Source: Bathynomus jamesi
Taxonomy: Eukaryota > Arthropoda > Malacostraca > Isopoda > Cirolanidae
Reading direction: 5' to 3'
Assembly: GCA_023014485.1 (NCBI GenBank)
Contig: JAJOZX010003306.1
Coordinates: 204,001-268,000, forward strand
Length of the DNA stretch: 64,000 nt
Position numbers and translations under genes: made by a program. How positions within the stretch are numbered: position 1 is the stretch's first letter; each line of letters begins with the position of its first letter. Of the stretch, positions 29,954-40,619 are shown piece after piece. A model generated the notes under the pieces. That model was not told the DNA's origin, ran no database searches, and saw only the letters and a program-made list of their open reading frames with translations.

Positions 29954-31527
29954 TAAATAGTTTAAAACACGGGCCCGTGGTAAAAAATAACTTAAACGTC
30001 TTTTATTGTAACGCGCGTAGTATTAGAAATAAATTAAATGAATTTAAGGCGATAATTTATTCCGGCAACTATGATATAGTTGTTATCACTGAAACTTGGT
30101 TAAATACCGTGACTCGGGACTTGTTGGGGGAACTTGATATATCGGGTTTTAAACTCTTTACTAATGATAGGTTACATAGGTTTGGTGGAGGGGTTTTGCT
30201 GTACATTCGTAATTCCCTTAGGGCTATCGAGATTAAGTTAGATTTTCCGGCAGCAATTAATGCGATATATGTTGAAGTTAAGGCGCTTAGAATTAGTTTT
30301 AATTTTGTTGTTGTTTATAGACCTCCCGTTCAACCCCTCGATACAGATACTAGATTTTACTCACTTCTTGGTAATTTTATTGACAATCGGAATAGTATAA
30401 TTGTCGGAGACTTTAACTGCCCTAATGTTAATTACGAGAATTTTACTGGTAATGAGGAGGGTTTGAGATTGGTTGAGTTTATGGACGATAACTTTTTACG
30501 ACAGATAGTTACCGAACCAACGCGCGGTGATAATATTTTAGATTTGGTGATGACGAACGGCGAGAATATGGTCGAAGGTTTAGAAGTAGGCGAGAGTTTA
30601 GGATGTAGTGATCATCAAATTCTTAGGTTTAAGTTAGCGATAAAAAACACTCAGGATGGTAACGTAATAGAAGTCCCTGATTTTCGTAGGGCTAATTTTG
30701 ATAGTTTTGCGGATAGGATGAGAGTAGTGGACTGGGATAACTTATTTATGGGTAATGACACAAATTTGCATTGGGTGGCGTTTAAAGAAAGTTTTAGGAA
30801 TATCGAAAGGGAGTTTATTCCTGGTAGGCCCAAGCGCGCTAGAAATCGTGGTAGGCCGAAGTGGTGGACTAGGGAAATAGGCGAGTTCATAAACGAGCGT
30901 AATAGAGCGTATAGACTTAATAAGCGCAATGGCACGGCAGCTAACTTTAATAGATATATCGAGCTTAGACGTCAGGTTAAAAGATCAGTTAGGAATGCCA
31001 AGCGTAATTTAGAGATACTTATAGCTGCCGATAGTAAACATAATCCAAAAAAGTTTTTTGAATACGTTAATAATCGTAAGACGGTAAAAGATAACGTAGG
31101 CCCTCTAGTGGATGTTAATGGCGCTTTGGCTTCTGACGCTCAGGCGATGGCGGGTATTTTAAATAACTTTTTTGCGACCGTTTTTACCGTAGAAGACGTA
31201 AATAATGTCCCCGACGAGGACGATATCATTCCATTTAGTAGCGAGACTATTTTCGATGAAATAACTGTTTACGAGGGTTATATCGATAGGCTAAAAGTTA
31301 GCAAGGCTCCAGGTCCTGACGCTTTTTATCCCAGACATTTGAAAGATATGAAAGACGTTATCGTAGGTCCCTTAACGAAGATTTTTAATCAGTCACTCGA
31401 AACGGGGATTATTCCTGAAGACTTCAAATTAGCTAACGTCACGCCTATTTTTAAAAAAGGCGACCGCGCTGTAGCTAGCAATTATAGGCCCATTAGCTTA
31501 ACGTCAATTGTCGGTAAACTTTTGGAA
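29950..31527 (+). pseudogene. CR1-type LINE ORF2: endonuclease and partial RT
   Basis: The frame is open from the ATG at 29950. The endonuclease (about residues 10-240) shows VFYCNARSIRNKLNEFKAI, VVITETWLN, IIVGDFNCPNVNY and GCSDHQILRF, the apurinic-endonuclease-like motifs. The reverse transcriptase begins with VSKAPGPDAFYPRHLKDM and TPIFKKGDRAVASNYRPIS and then stops matching after VGKLLES at 31527. The catalytic FADD box is lost. The downstream bases belong to another sequence, so the nominal frame continuing to 31713 is accidental. Loss of the 3' rather than the 5' end is unusual for a LINE. Confidence 0.88.
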
Positions 31528-32290
31528 TCCTCTTTCCTCCCTGTCTCCTCCAGTATATCTCCAGTCTCCTCCAACTCCATCTCCAGCAGTGACTCCTCCC
31601 TCAACTCCTCTTCTTTCTTGGCTGACTCTTCTGCCTTCCTCCTCTTCTCCTCGGCCTTCCTTCTCTGCTCCTGTCTCTGCAGCACTGCTTCCTGTCTCCT
31701 GGTCTCAGGGTGATCAGCTAGACCCATCTGGTGTGCCCCCATACTGCCCACCTTTTCTCTCTGACCTTTAATGAAGGCAAGCTCCTGTACTCGTATCTTC
31801 TGCTCTCCTGCAGCTGCAGTTAATGTGAACCTCACTGTTGCAGACAGTGTTGCACCCAAGCTCACTGCAGCTCCTGATCACACAGTCAGGATGTCCACCA
31901 GTTTGTCCATTTTCATCATGAACCTATCTTTGACTTTTAGCTTCACATTGCCAATAGACACCTTCACTGCCTAATCCCACAGTGCCTTCACTTTAGCCTT
32001 GAACCTGACCTCATGATGTTGATTACAGGTCCTGTGAATAGAGCGTTGGCCTTTCTCCACTGAGCCAGTAGCCCTGGAACAATGCCGTTGTTAATCAGGT
32101 CATTAACTGGGTAATTCCTCCTGTCTTCCTCACTCATCTCTCTCCTCAACAAACCATACCTCAGCAGATCTCTGGCTCAGCAGGGGGAAGTTCCTTCCCA
32201 GTCCCCACCAAATGACTTAGGTGACAACTTGATTTGCTTCGGATTCTGATTTCTTTCTAACTCATCCTGTGGACCTGTGAACAAAAGAAA
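31528..32290 (-). pseudogene. Cysteine-rich transposase-like family, partial copy B
   Basis: The minus strand has a Cys-rich block CVIRSCSELGCNTVC ending in CSCRR, then in another frame IRVQELAFIKGQREKVGSMG and a charged helix RRQEAVLQRQEQRRKAEEKR. The same order (cysteine-rich block, short linker, charged Lys/Glu helix) occurs in copy A at 35604-36828. Both look like one family of uncharacterised invertebrate proteins. Frameshifts and stops are present. The sharp junction with the LINE at 31527/31528 shows a rearrangement. Confidence 0.5.
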
Positions 32291-32682
32291 TGTCATTGAA
32301 ATTTGGATAGGCCTACTGATTATGATTACATAAAATTAAGTTAATTGAAATTCTTAATATCTTCCTATAAGCTCAGATAAAATGTTGTGTTGTTATTGGT
32401 ACAAGATTTAATTATTCAAAGTAATGACAATTTCATATATCTATCATATCAAAATATACAGAAAGTTTGGGTCACACATAACATTGCGAATAATTTGAAA
32501 CAACCAATATTTACATTATGAAGTAATCAAAATTGTCAAAAAGGAGGGAAAACACATGCATTCACAATCAAAACTCCAGTATTTGTGACTATGTGAAACT
32601 TAGAAACCATACTGCACACCAAAAATAACCAAAATTGACCACACATATCAATGGCACATTGATATACGATGCTACAGTCATA
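32291..32682. other. No recognised feature
   Basis: AT-rich sequence between the gene fragment and the next TIR element. Nothing recognisable. Confidence 0.5.
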
Positions 32683-33514
32683 TGAGGGGTCCCACGTCTT
32701 AAGGTACCTAAGCGCCAAAATTAAAATTCGCCAGAAGTCGCCTCCAAAGTTCAGCAACATTCTGGCAATAGTATCTATCTCTGTTATTAATTGAGCTAGA
32801 ACGGTCATTTTTGGCTAAATTAGAGTTCTAAGTATGCTTATGAAGATGTTGATGAGTTTTTGGAATAGATTTTCATATTTTATATTATATATATATTTTT
32901 TTTTAATTTTTTGATTTTCTTATTATGCCGAACTTTGGGTGCGATTTCTGGCACAGAATGGTTCCATTTATTTTTCATCACTATCACTAGCACGGTGAGA
33001 CATTGCTGCACACGTTGATAATAGTTAGAAGCAGGGTGAATAGAATAATCCACGCAATATTCAGCAATATGAGCACGAACACAGGACGCCTGCTAACAGC
33101 AACGCGAGTCTTAAGGTACTGGCGGGATGTTTGTATCGTGTCCCTCTCAGCGCGTGGAGCGGGTGGCCAATCAGAGAGCAGAGGGCGTGGCTGCCATGTT
33201 TTCATTGGCTCGCGCTCCTCCTGCTGTTCCCGCCACCCAGAGACCGAGCGTCCCACCCCCACCCCCATCACCTCACCAGTTGAACGGGATATTGGGGCCT
33301 TAAGAGGCATATCACATCTGGGCGGCAGAGCCCAGCTGGAAATAGAGGTGAAAAAAAATAGTTCGCTTCATAAGTTTTCAACCATACGTCTAGTGTCGTA
33401 AGGTCATTATAACCCAAACCACGCGATAGAGGAAGGGTGAAAATAGTGATATCCATCAAAAACACGTTTTCGCCTGTGGTGGCGCTTAGGTACCTTAAGA
33501 CGTGCGACCCCTCA
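32683..33514. mobile_element. TIR element of unassigned class
   Basis: The ends are inverted: TGAGGGGTCCCACGTCTTAA then GGTACCTAAGCGCCA on the left, and TGGCGCTTAGGTACC then TTAAGACGTGCGACCCCTCA on the right. No clear target duplication is visible. The interior holds a GC-rich segment (about 33080-33270) with CCAATCAG and an inverted ATTGG about 30 bases apart, looking promoter-like. A third partial copy of TCTTAAGGTACTGGCG lies at 33109-33124. No transposase is encoded. Confidence 0.78.
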
Positions 33515-33654
33515 TTTTTAGGTTATATTTCAAACCTTTATGGTCAAATATAATAGGTAAATGGCTTTTTTAAACAACACTAAAGATATTTCTAAGTTTG
33601 CTAGATAATATGACATCATTTGAGCATTAGTAGTTTTTGAATTGTTGACTTTAC

Positions 33655-34300
33655 TAAAATCGACATACCCTAGTGGAACGCGTCATCCAAAACCATACTA
33701 CTCCTTCCATCCTAATTTCGGATAACGCCCTTAGTTTCATTTCCAAACTGTTTGAGTCACTCTGTAACATGTGTAAAATTAAAAACACACATTGTTGAAT
33801 ACCATCCACAGGCAAACGGCTTAGTGGAAAGACACAATCGGAAGATCTTAGAAGCCCTCCGCCATGGGATGATTCCCTCCCCATGGTGCAAAAAGCCATC
33901 AACAACGGCTATAACGTGTCCATCGGAGACACCCCTCATTTCGTCCTATATTCCTACGACAAACGGTTACCTTTTGATTTGCCTGACCAAATCGACCCGG
34001 CAGTTCTAACACCTTCAGAGATGGCAGAAGCAAATCAGCAACTAGTTGAACGATCTTTCAAAATTTTTTACATAATCCGATATGCCCTAGACAAACGAAA
34101 CCAACAGATGGAGCAAGAACAACATAGGCGTTATCCCTGTCAACGAACTATAATCGTCGGTATGCGCTGTTACATAAAGAGCGTGAAACCGCCAAGTGCT
34201 CACCGCAAATTATACTCGAAATGGGATGGCCCATTAGGGCATATCATACTCTTCCGAGTCCGAATTTCACTCTGGCTAATATGTATGTTTATGTAAAATC
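33655..34300 (+). pseudogene. Ty3/gypsy integrase remnant
   Basis: The plus strand reads SILISDNALSFISKLFESLC (integrase second Asp), then after a shift HIVEYHPQANGLVERHNRKI (integrase Glu, YHPQANG-ERxNR motif). A third frame has MVQKAINNGYNVSIGDTPHF and LYSYDKRLPFDLPDQIDP. The last part (AHRKLYSKWDGPLG) matches the region after the integrase core. No LTRs or other pol domains are nearby; the piece begins abruptly at about 33655 and ends near 34260. Confidence 0.82.
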
Positions 34301-34927
34301 TAATTCTAAGAGGGGTTTCTTTTCTGCAACTTTTCCCAAAAATCGCGTTGTCATGTTCAAAATTGCGGTTTTCTGTTTTATGTTGAAATACCGATTATTC
34401 AGTTGAACACAACCTCATATTTTTAACCCTTTCTCGTAATTTGTTGCCATTTAGACACATTAACTTTGCTTAACTCTTACACAGGTTTAATACATACATA
34501 CATACATACATAAGAAAAAAAATCTACTCCATTTGAATCTTTGTAACCATTTGGACGCAGAAGGTGAAGTTCAACATTCTCCCAATAGATGGCTCTGAGC
34601 AATTACGCCAGTTATAATTGTGAAGAAGTGAGTGGACGCCATTTTTTTCGGTAAATGTTTTTTGTAATTTTCCTAAGTTTAATCACCATTATATTTGTTT
34701 TGACTATAATTTCATTCTAGAAGTATTAAGGAAGCTCCCTGTTTACTTTGTTTAAGTAATATTTTTAATAACTGTGAAGAAAAGACTTTATGCAAAGTTC
34801 GTTTCGAAATGGACACAAAGTTTTCATAGGGTAAATTTCTGTCTATGATAACACGTGTGTCCAATTGGATACATGAAATGAATTTTTCATTACGATTGTT
34901 TTTATGTACTGTTTTATATATACACAG
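34301..34927. other. Unannotated AT-rich spacer
   Basis: A short (ATAC)n run lies at about 34491-34511. No gene is seen. Confidence 0.5.

Positions 34928-34970
<43 letters not shown>
34928..34970. repeat. (TA)n(GA)n microsatellite
   Basis: About 20 bases of TA are followed by about 23 bases of GA, immediately left of the foldback element. Confidence 0.95.
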
Positions 34971-34981
34971 TACTAACTGAG

Positions 34982-35204
34982 CAGAGCTGGGCACTTGCGG
35001 TTTTTTTTGCGGTACTGCGGTACTGCGGTACTACCGCACTACCAAACCGGTACCGCATAACGCAGTACCGCAAAAAATGCGGTAGCGGTACTGCTGTACT
35101 TTCAGCGATCCTTTGCGGTACTGCGTTATGCGGTACCGGTTTGGTAGTGCGGTAGTACCGCAGTACCGCAGTACCGCAAAAAAAAACGCAACTGCCCAGC
35201 TTTG
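34982..35204. mobile_element. Foldback MITE with GCGGTACT repeats
   Basis: Nearly the whole 223 bases is one inverted repeat. The left end reads CAGAGCTGGGCACTTGCGG and the mirror of the right end CAAAGCTGGGCAGTTGCG. Both continue through a T/A run, three tandem GCGGTACT units, then ACTACCGCACTACC and AAACCGGTACCGCATAACG, leaving a small unpaired centre. The flanks both contain CTAACT, compatible with a duplication but offset by one base. CA(G/A)AGCTGGG ends and size fit hAT-type foldback MITEs. Confidence 0.88.
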
Positions 35205-35603
35205 CTAACTACCACCCACTAATTACCTTATTAGACTTTTGTTGACTAATGGACACATAAATTATTTCATTTAGAAATGTTCTTACAAAAAAAAGATTGC
35301 TAAAAATGCTTATATATATCTCCTATGCATATTTCAAGTAAAAAAATGAACCTACGCTAAAATTAAATGATACTGAATGACAAAGGGTTAGGCTTATGTT
35401 ACACCATTATTACGAATTTTAAATTAAATTTGCAATGCCAAATTCAGTTTTCTATTACCAAAATAAATATTCATTACCAAATTTAGGTTAATTTGGTAAT
35501 TAAAAATGCCGGTTGGCAACCCTGATTATAACCCAAAATTATATGCCTTATCTATATTTATGGCGAAAGAACACTAAACATACTGATATGAATTTATTAC
35601 AGA
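35205..35603. other. No recognised feature
   Basis: AT-rich spacer with short TTTGGTAAT repeats at 35450-35510. Nothing else is seen. Confidence 0.45.
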
Positions 35604-36828
35604 TTGGACAAGAGCGAGAATAAGCACCGACTAGACGTGATGGCCGAATCTTCCCCCAAAATCAGGAAAATGAATGTCAGGTTCAAAGCTCTCGGATGTT
35701 GTGGGCCCGGGGAAGGAGTTCATTCCCAGCGAGGTGCCGACTTGGAGAGCCGTTCTTCAGAGAGGGATTCGTCTGCAGGAGGAAAAGTTCCTCATTCATG
35801 ACATCCAAAGGTCTAAATACCCTATCCGAGAGATGACTGACGAGCTGGCTTCACTCGTGATGACTCAGTGGAGGAAGTCGAATGTAAAGTTCTCCCCGCC
35901 TGTGACAATCACGGAAAAATCGCTCTCATAGAAGATCTTGTTGAAATGGAAGATGACAGACGTTGTGAACAGGAGAGTTAAGTCTGCTACCCAGGAGAAG
36001 AGGATTGCTGATCTGGATAAACTCTGTGAAGTCTGCGTTTGCAAGCATCAGATCTTCTTGTGCGGCTCAGAGGGGAGTGGATGCTCAGGATGCTCCCTCA
36101 AGGCCCATGTGAACTGTAACTGTCCTTTGGAGGTGAAGATTCCTAAACTGGACCTTCAGTGGCTGTACTACCGGAGAGTGAAGATTCCGAAGCTTCAGGA
36201 ATCCAGATGTCCTCTGTAGACTTCGAAAACAGCAGGAGACAGATCAAAGCAGCGAAGAGGAAGGAGGCTGAAGAAGCTTCTGCTGTGAAGAGGAAGAAGA
36301 AAGAAGAGGCTACTAATGAGGAGCTTCTCATGAAAGACTTTGAGGAGGACGAAGAGCCAAACTTGGAAGAAGCTGCAAAAGAAGCCTCTGGCAATGCTGA
36401 GGCTACTGAAGCTCCTATGGACGTCCCCGCTGAAGTACTTGCCGAAACTCCAACTTCTGCGACACGAAACTACATGAAGATCCAAGGGACAGCTTCAGCA
36501 GCTTTGAGGTACAGGGTGGCAAATGTTCCGGCAGCTGCAGTTGCCACTGGTTCCTGAACGACCTCGTCAAGGCCGGTCATCTTTCCAAAGACAAGGCTTA
36601 CTTGGCCATAGATGGCATGAAAGTCTGGAGGGCCAAGGAAGAAGTAATGGCCTCATCAGTTGAAGCTCTCACGCAGAGGTCAGAGGAGGAGAAGATCTCT
36701 GGGATATTCTTTGATGGCAAGCAGGATAGGAACACAAAGGTGTTGAAATATGACGAAGTGACAGAGAGATTTCATCCTGGCAAAGTGATCGAAGAGCAAT
36801 ACACTATCACGTGGGAGCCTCATGAAGT
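35604..36828 (+). pseudogene. Cysteine-rich transposase-like family, copy A
   Basis: Five plus-strand frames carry pieces of one protein in order: KIRKMNVRFKALG; VVGPGKEFIPSEVPTWRAVL and MTDELASLVMTQWRKSN; KSATQEKRIADLDKLCEVCV with a Cys-rich block CGSEGSGCSGCSLKAHVNCN; a charged helix RRQIKAAKRKEAEEASAVKR; and ISGIFFDGKQDRNTKVL with EEQYTITWEPHE. The FFDGK motif looks like the first strand of an RNase H-like core, similar in position to IHWDGK in the element at 50807-53501. The rest of the core is missing. I believe this is a recurrent uncharacterised invertebrate gene family, possibly transposase-derived; that is recollection, not a search. At least three frameshifts are present. Confidence 0.55.
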
Positions 36829-37138
36829 TAAGAGTATAAAGTGTGGCCGTATGTCCCGTAATATGGAACACGTGGGAAATATCTATCGTCAAGTTGTCCA
36901 TGTTGAAGGCGATACTACTTTGAGAGGCCTGTATTATACGACCCAAACTGTAGTCTATGTCTACAGCAGCCAAGCGCTTGTTGGGTATTACTACCCGAAA
37001 ATCAACTACATCCCCGTCATCTGTCCCGAACCCGAAGGACAGCCGCGTTCTGTTTTCACATCCCTCGCTGTTGTGAAGGGCAAACTCCGCAATACTTTCA
37101 ACAACGCGCCGCAGTGCGTGTTGAACACCGTTGCTATA
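36829..37138 (+). other. Unidentified open segment fused to copy A
   Basis: The frame that contains FFDGK stays open from 36602 to 37159, but after WEPHE the sequence no longer resembles that family. It has NIYRQVVHVEGDTTLRGLYY and NYIPVICPEPEGQPRSVFTS and a more balanced base composition. The opposite strand is also open over 36680-37174. I do not recognise either translation. The last codons come from the mariner element starting at 37139. It may be a piece of the Polinton to the right, of a host gene, or of another element. Confidence 0.35.
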
Positions 37139-38471
37139 CGGGGCTCTAATAAACCTTAGTCCCCCCCCGCCCATGGCCTAAACCATTAGAAGTACAGTAA
37201 AACTAAACATACCTTACAAAAGAGAATTTAATCCTGCATTTAATGAGAAACAATTAAAACTTGGTGTTCCCGCCATTCGCTTCCAAGACAGCCTGAATTC
37301 GCTTTGGGTAGCTTGACAAAAGTGACGTGAATAGATCTTGATCGTTACGCAAATTTGCTAAAACAGTTTCAATGTGTTGCGTCATTGTATATTTTGAAAA
37401 TCGATTTGCTGCAGGTTCTTGAAACGAGAGACATTCAACCTTGTCCTTTATAACTGATCCAATGTGTTCACAGACGTTCAGGTCAGGAGAATTTCCTGGT
37501 CATTCTTCATTTCCAAAGAAATCGATCTCATGGTTCCGCAACAACTGTTGAGTGGCTAATGCCTTAAAGCAGGGGGCCTTATCCTGCAGAAGTGTGACCT
37601 GATCGACATCCATAACATTGTTTGGGTTTCTTAGAAAAGGAAAGACATGCTGGGATAGAATAATATCACGAAAATACTGTCCATCCTAACTCTGACCATT
37701 TGGCTTCAGCACCCACATGAGCTTCTCTGCAGTGAACAAAACAAATACACCAACACAGTCTGGACTTTTTAATAATTCGCGATAATGTTCATTGTCATCG
37801 ATTTCATCTGGTATTGTGGCCCACACTCGATCATTTTGGTAGTTAGGCCGACGTGTTACGTAAACAAAAAATTCATCGGAGACAGCTAAATGCATGAAAT
37901 CATCCACATCCCAATCTTCAAGATAATGGGGAAACCACATTCTGTCGTCGATGTTAAGTTTAGTTTTTCTTGACTTTGGAAGTTCATGCCAAGGCTTTAA
38001 ACCTTGCCTATGACGGTACAGTTGAATGATCTCACCACTAACGATGTTTCTTCTCAACACTTCGATCTCTCTAGAAAGATTAGCACAGCTGTTTTTCCGC
38101 TTACGCGTATTGCTTTCAATTATGTTTGGTTGTATCCATTTCACATTCATTCAAAGTTTTATTCCAATTTCTTTTGAAGAAGTCCTCACTTCTTCGCAAC
38201 TTTTTGGCAACCCATGAACGTGTTATAAAGATGGCTCCAGCATCACGAGCTTGCCAAAATGTTATTGCTCGTATGCGATCTATCACAAGTTGCCTCTACG
38301 AATCACCAATTAATTGAGAAGCCATTATATTATCACTTTATCAGCTAGAGTAATTTTAATACCCGCAATAAATAAAGAATTTTATATATTTTTATAATCA
38401 CTAAAAACTACTTCGATATAAGTAAACATGTAAGCTGCAAATGGTGGGGGATAAGGTTTTTTGGAACCCCT
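37139..38471 (-). mobile_element. DD37E-type Tc1/mariner element, copy 1 (TA TSD)
   Basis: The left end CGGGGCTCTAATAAACCTTA and the mirror of the right end, AGGGGTTCCAAAAAACCTTA, are inverted. TA lies at 37137-37138 and 38472-38473. The element is about 90% or more identical by eye to the copy at 57785-59139, so both derive from one active family. The interior holds a broken transposase on the minus strand. Confidence 0.9.
37255..38325 (-). pseudogene. DD37E-type transposase, copy 1 (broken)
   Basis: The best frame (37686-38150) has IIQLYRHRQGLKPWHELPKS and LAVSDEFFVYVTRRPNYQND (first Asp). A TAG stop replaces the Trp of NGQSWDG. Further along are LLQDKAPCFKALATQQLLRN and FFGNEEWPGNSPDLN in the next frames (also readable here with D to Q changes near the second Asp). 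The N-terminal helix-turn-helix region is partly deleted relative to copy 2. Confidence 0.8.
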
Positions 38472-38473
38472 TA

Positions 38474-38885
38474 CATGGTTCGCGGGTCTACCCTGACTAC
38501 GTACCGGTTTCTAGTCAGGGCCGGGGTGGGGGTAGAGGTGCACACCAGCTCAAATGTTATGCTACTCTACACAGAACTAGATTCTGCTGCTGTGGATGGT
38601 ACGATCGGAATTGAACAGGTATAAGGAGACAGTTTTATTTGTAGAAGGAACTAATGTGAGGGGGGGGTCGTAAGACGTAGAGGGCTGGGGCTCTATTACG
38701 GAGGTCTAACAACCGGTGCACTCCTGGCACGCTTTATATTTGAAGTGGAAACGAATTTTCGCGTGGGGGTAGAGTCTGCAGCCTCAACTACACTGTCATT
38801 GGTATCGTCTACAATATCGATGAAGGGGACATAGTGCTGGCATAGTTCCTCATCCTCATCGACATTCACGGTTCTGAGGAAGAAG
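38474..38885. other. Spacer before the Polinton; one minus-strand frame
   Basis: A minus-strand frame at 38696-38896 (66 codons) has ELCQHYVPFIDIVDDTNDSV and SNIKRARSAPVVRPP. It is acidic then basic, and could be the end of a Polinton gene on the other strand, but I do not recognise it. The rest is unannotated; it includes a G-run at about 38661-38667. Confidence 0.25.
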
Positions 38886-39563
38886 ATGAAAAACAAGACT
38901 GTAAAATATAAGGAGCATCACGGAAATGTTCCACTTAGGGCGTGTGACGTGTTAGAGATGGATTCTGTAGAAACATTCAGGTTCACGAGCCTGTCCACAT
39001 GTATTATATCTCGTACAGGATGTGGTAAAACTGCGTTTATGCTTAAAATAATTAAAGACAAGGAGGATATGTTCTCAAAATTTGTGCACAAAGTTAATGG
39101 TGCTATTCGACATATTAGTCAGTATTCAACAGGTACCAAGATGATATTTTATTCCACAAAGGTGTATATGACGTTAACTCGTTAAAGGGAAATGAGCAAA
39201 ATGTCAATGTGATTGACGGTCTCATGTTAGAAGTGGATTAAATGTTTGCCAAGACATTTACAGTGTTCTCCTATTCTTCATCAATCAGAATCTATTTTCA
39301 AAAATAGATACATGCGCGATGTGTCGCTAAATACACACTATCTAGTTTTATTCGCACAACGTAGAGATGTGTCACAAATTGGGGTATTAGCCAATCAAAT
39401 GTTCCCGAATCACCGGAAGGAGTTTTTGGAAGTTTATAAAGAAGCTACAAGTCAACGTTACGGATACTTGCTTTCTGAGCTTCATCCGCGAAACACGTTT
39501 AGGGTGCTTCTAAGAACGAATATATTTCCAAACGAGCCTGAAACGGTGTATATCCCAGAATGA
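38886..39563 (+). pseudogene. Polinton packaging ATPase (FtsK/HerA type)
   Basis: The first frame (38886-39185) has CIISRTGCGKTAFMLKII, the Walker A motif (family: GPTGCGKT). The second (39246-39563) has FKNRYMRDVSLNTHYLVLF, RRDVSQIGVLANQMFPNH and HPRNTFRVLLRTNIFP, which match the C-terminal half of Polinton ATPases. The Walker B region in between falls in a broken stretch at 39186-39245. The enzyme would pump genomic DNA into capsids. Confidence 0.85.
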
Positions 39564-39875
39564 CAAAGAGGCTAAAAAAATACCGTGAATTAATAAAAAT
39601 CTATCATCGACTGCCACGGGCACTGTAACAGCTGTTTGTTAAAAATATTGACTCAGACTTTTTAAAATGTATCTGTGAAATTTGTATTAACGTTATAAAA
39701 TGTCAGAAGCCTCAGAAGGCTCGCCTACACCGTTACAAGAACATAATACGCACACTAGCTCGTGAAAGTCAAACTGTGGGGAAGAAAAACGAATTATTGT
39801 AGAAAGAGGGGGTTCATTCCTCCCCATCTTATTTTCAGTTTTGGGGCCTTTATTGACTAGTTTAATATACTGAAG
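39564..39875. other. Intergenic stretch in the Polinton
   Basis: No clear gene is seen. Plus-strand codons for short basic peptides are present, such as LARESQTVGKKNEL near 39750-39800, and could be remnants of a small gene or of the N-terminus of the next one. Confidence 0.35.
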
Positions 39876-40619
39876 AAAGTCGTCGTGATTCCACCCGAGG
39901 TGTATGATTCACTACAAAGCTCAAAGAGTCCAGATACGGTTCTAGAACCCTATGAAAACAGGCTTAAAAGAATGGAAAGCGAATTGTTAGACCTATTAAA
40001 CAATGAAAAGCCACCTGATGAGAAAAGAATCTTATACCAAGAAGCTCTGTAGAAATTTCTTCATGAATACGAAAATTATAAGAATCCGGCAGGGGTCCCC
40101 GTAGTTATTAGGCACAGCGCAGAGGGCGTTGAGCATGGAGGCATAGGACTTGTGGCCGATGCGAGAGACGAACAGTCAAAGAACAACGGAGCGATCCCAA
40201 ATTATATCGAGCAAGTATTAAAAAGCAATCTCCCACATACATTGAGGAATAAAGGTTTAAGACTTTATAATCTATTGAGTGAGGATCCCATTATACAGTG
40301 AACCTATACAGGTGAGATTGTTGTAGAAGGAACAAAGGTAAAGGGTTCGAACATCGTTGACATCGTCCATGACTTGGTGAGAAAGTGGGATAGGCCCTCA
40401 CCAGCAGGATGGAAACATATTAAAGCATGACTTCAGCAAATAAATGTCCCCAAAACATTGATAGGTAATCTGAACAGGTTAAAAGACTTGGGACAAGCCT
40501 CGCATGTATCACAGCTGAGCACTCCTTCGCCCCCATCGGTAGCATCTCTGAAGAGGAGAAAGAAGAGACCAAACAACAACGGTCAACTCTCCCTGCGCGC
40601 CTCTAAAATACGCAAATGA
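39876..40619 (+). pseudogene. Conserved Polinton protein of unknown function
   Basis: One reading frame runs the full length and holds three premature stops and no shift: TAG at about 40050, TGA at about 40300 and TGA at about 40428. Motifs: VVVIPPEVYDSLQSS, SNLPHTLRNKGLRLYNLLS, TKVKGSNIVDIVHDLVRKW and, near the end, a basic tail LKRRKKRPNNNG. The GSNIVDLV-type block is a feature I associate with a Polinton gene that lies near the ATPase. The protein has no known role. Its stop TGA overlaps the ATG of the integrase. Confidence 0.65.

Noticed and set aside
32987..33401. Two overlapping open frames of 107 and 132 codons in the GC-rich core
   Set aside because: Both arise from GC-rich sequence inside the TIR element and show no conserved motif.
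36829..37138. A Polinton DNA polymerase or terminal fragment
   Set aside because: No polymerase motif is visible in either strand and the sequence does not resemble any Polinton gene I recognise. Left as unidentified.
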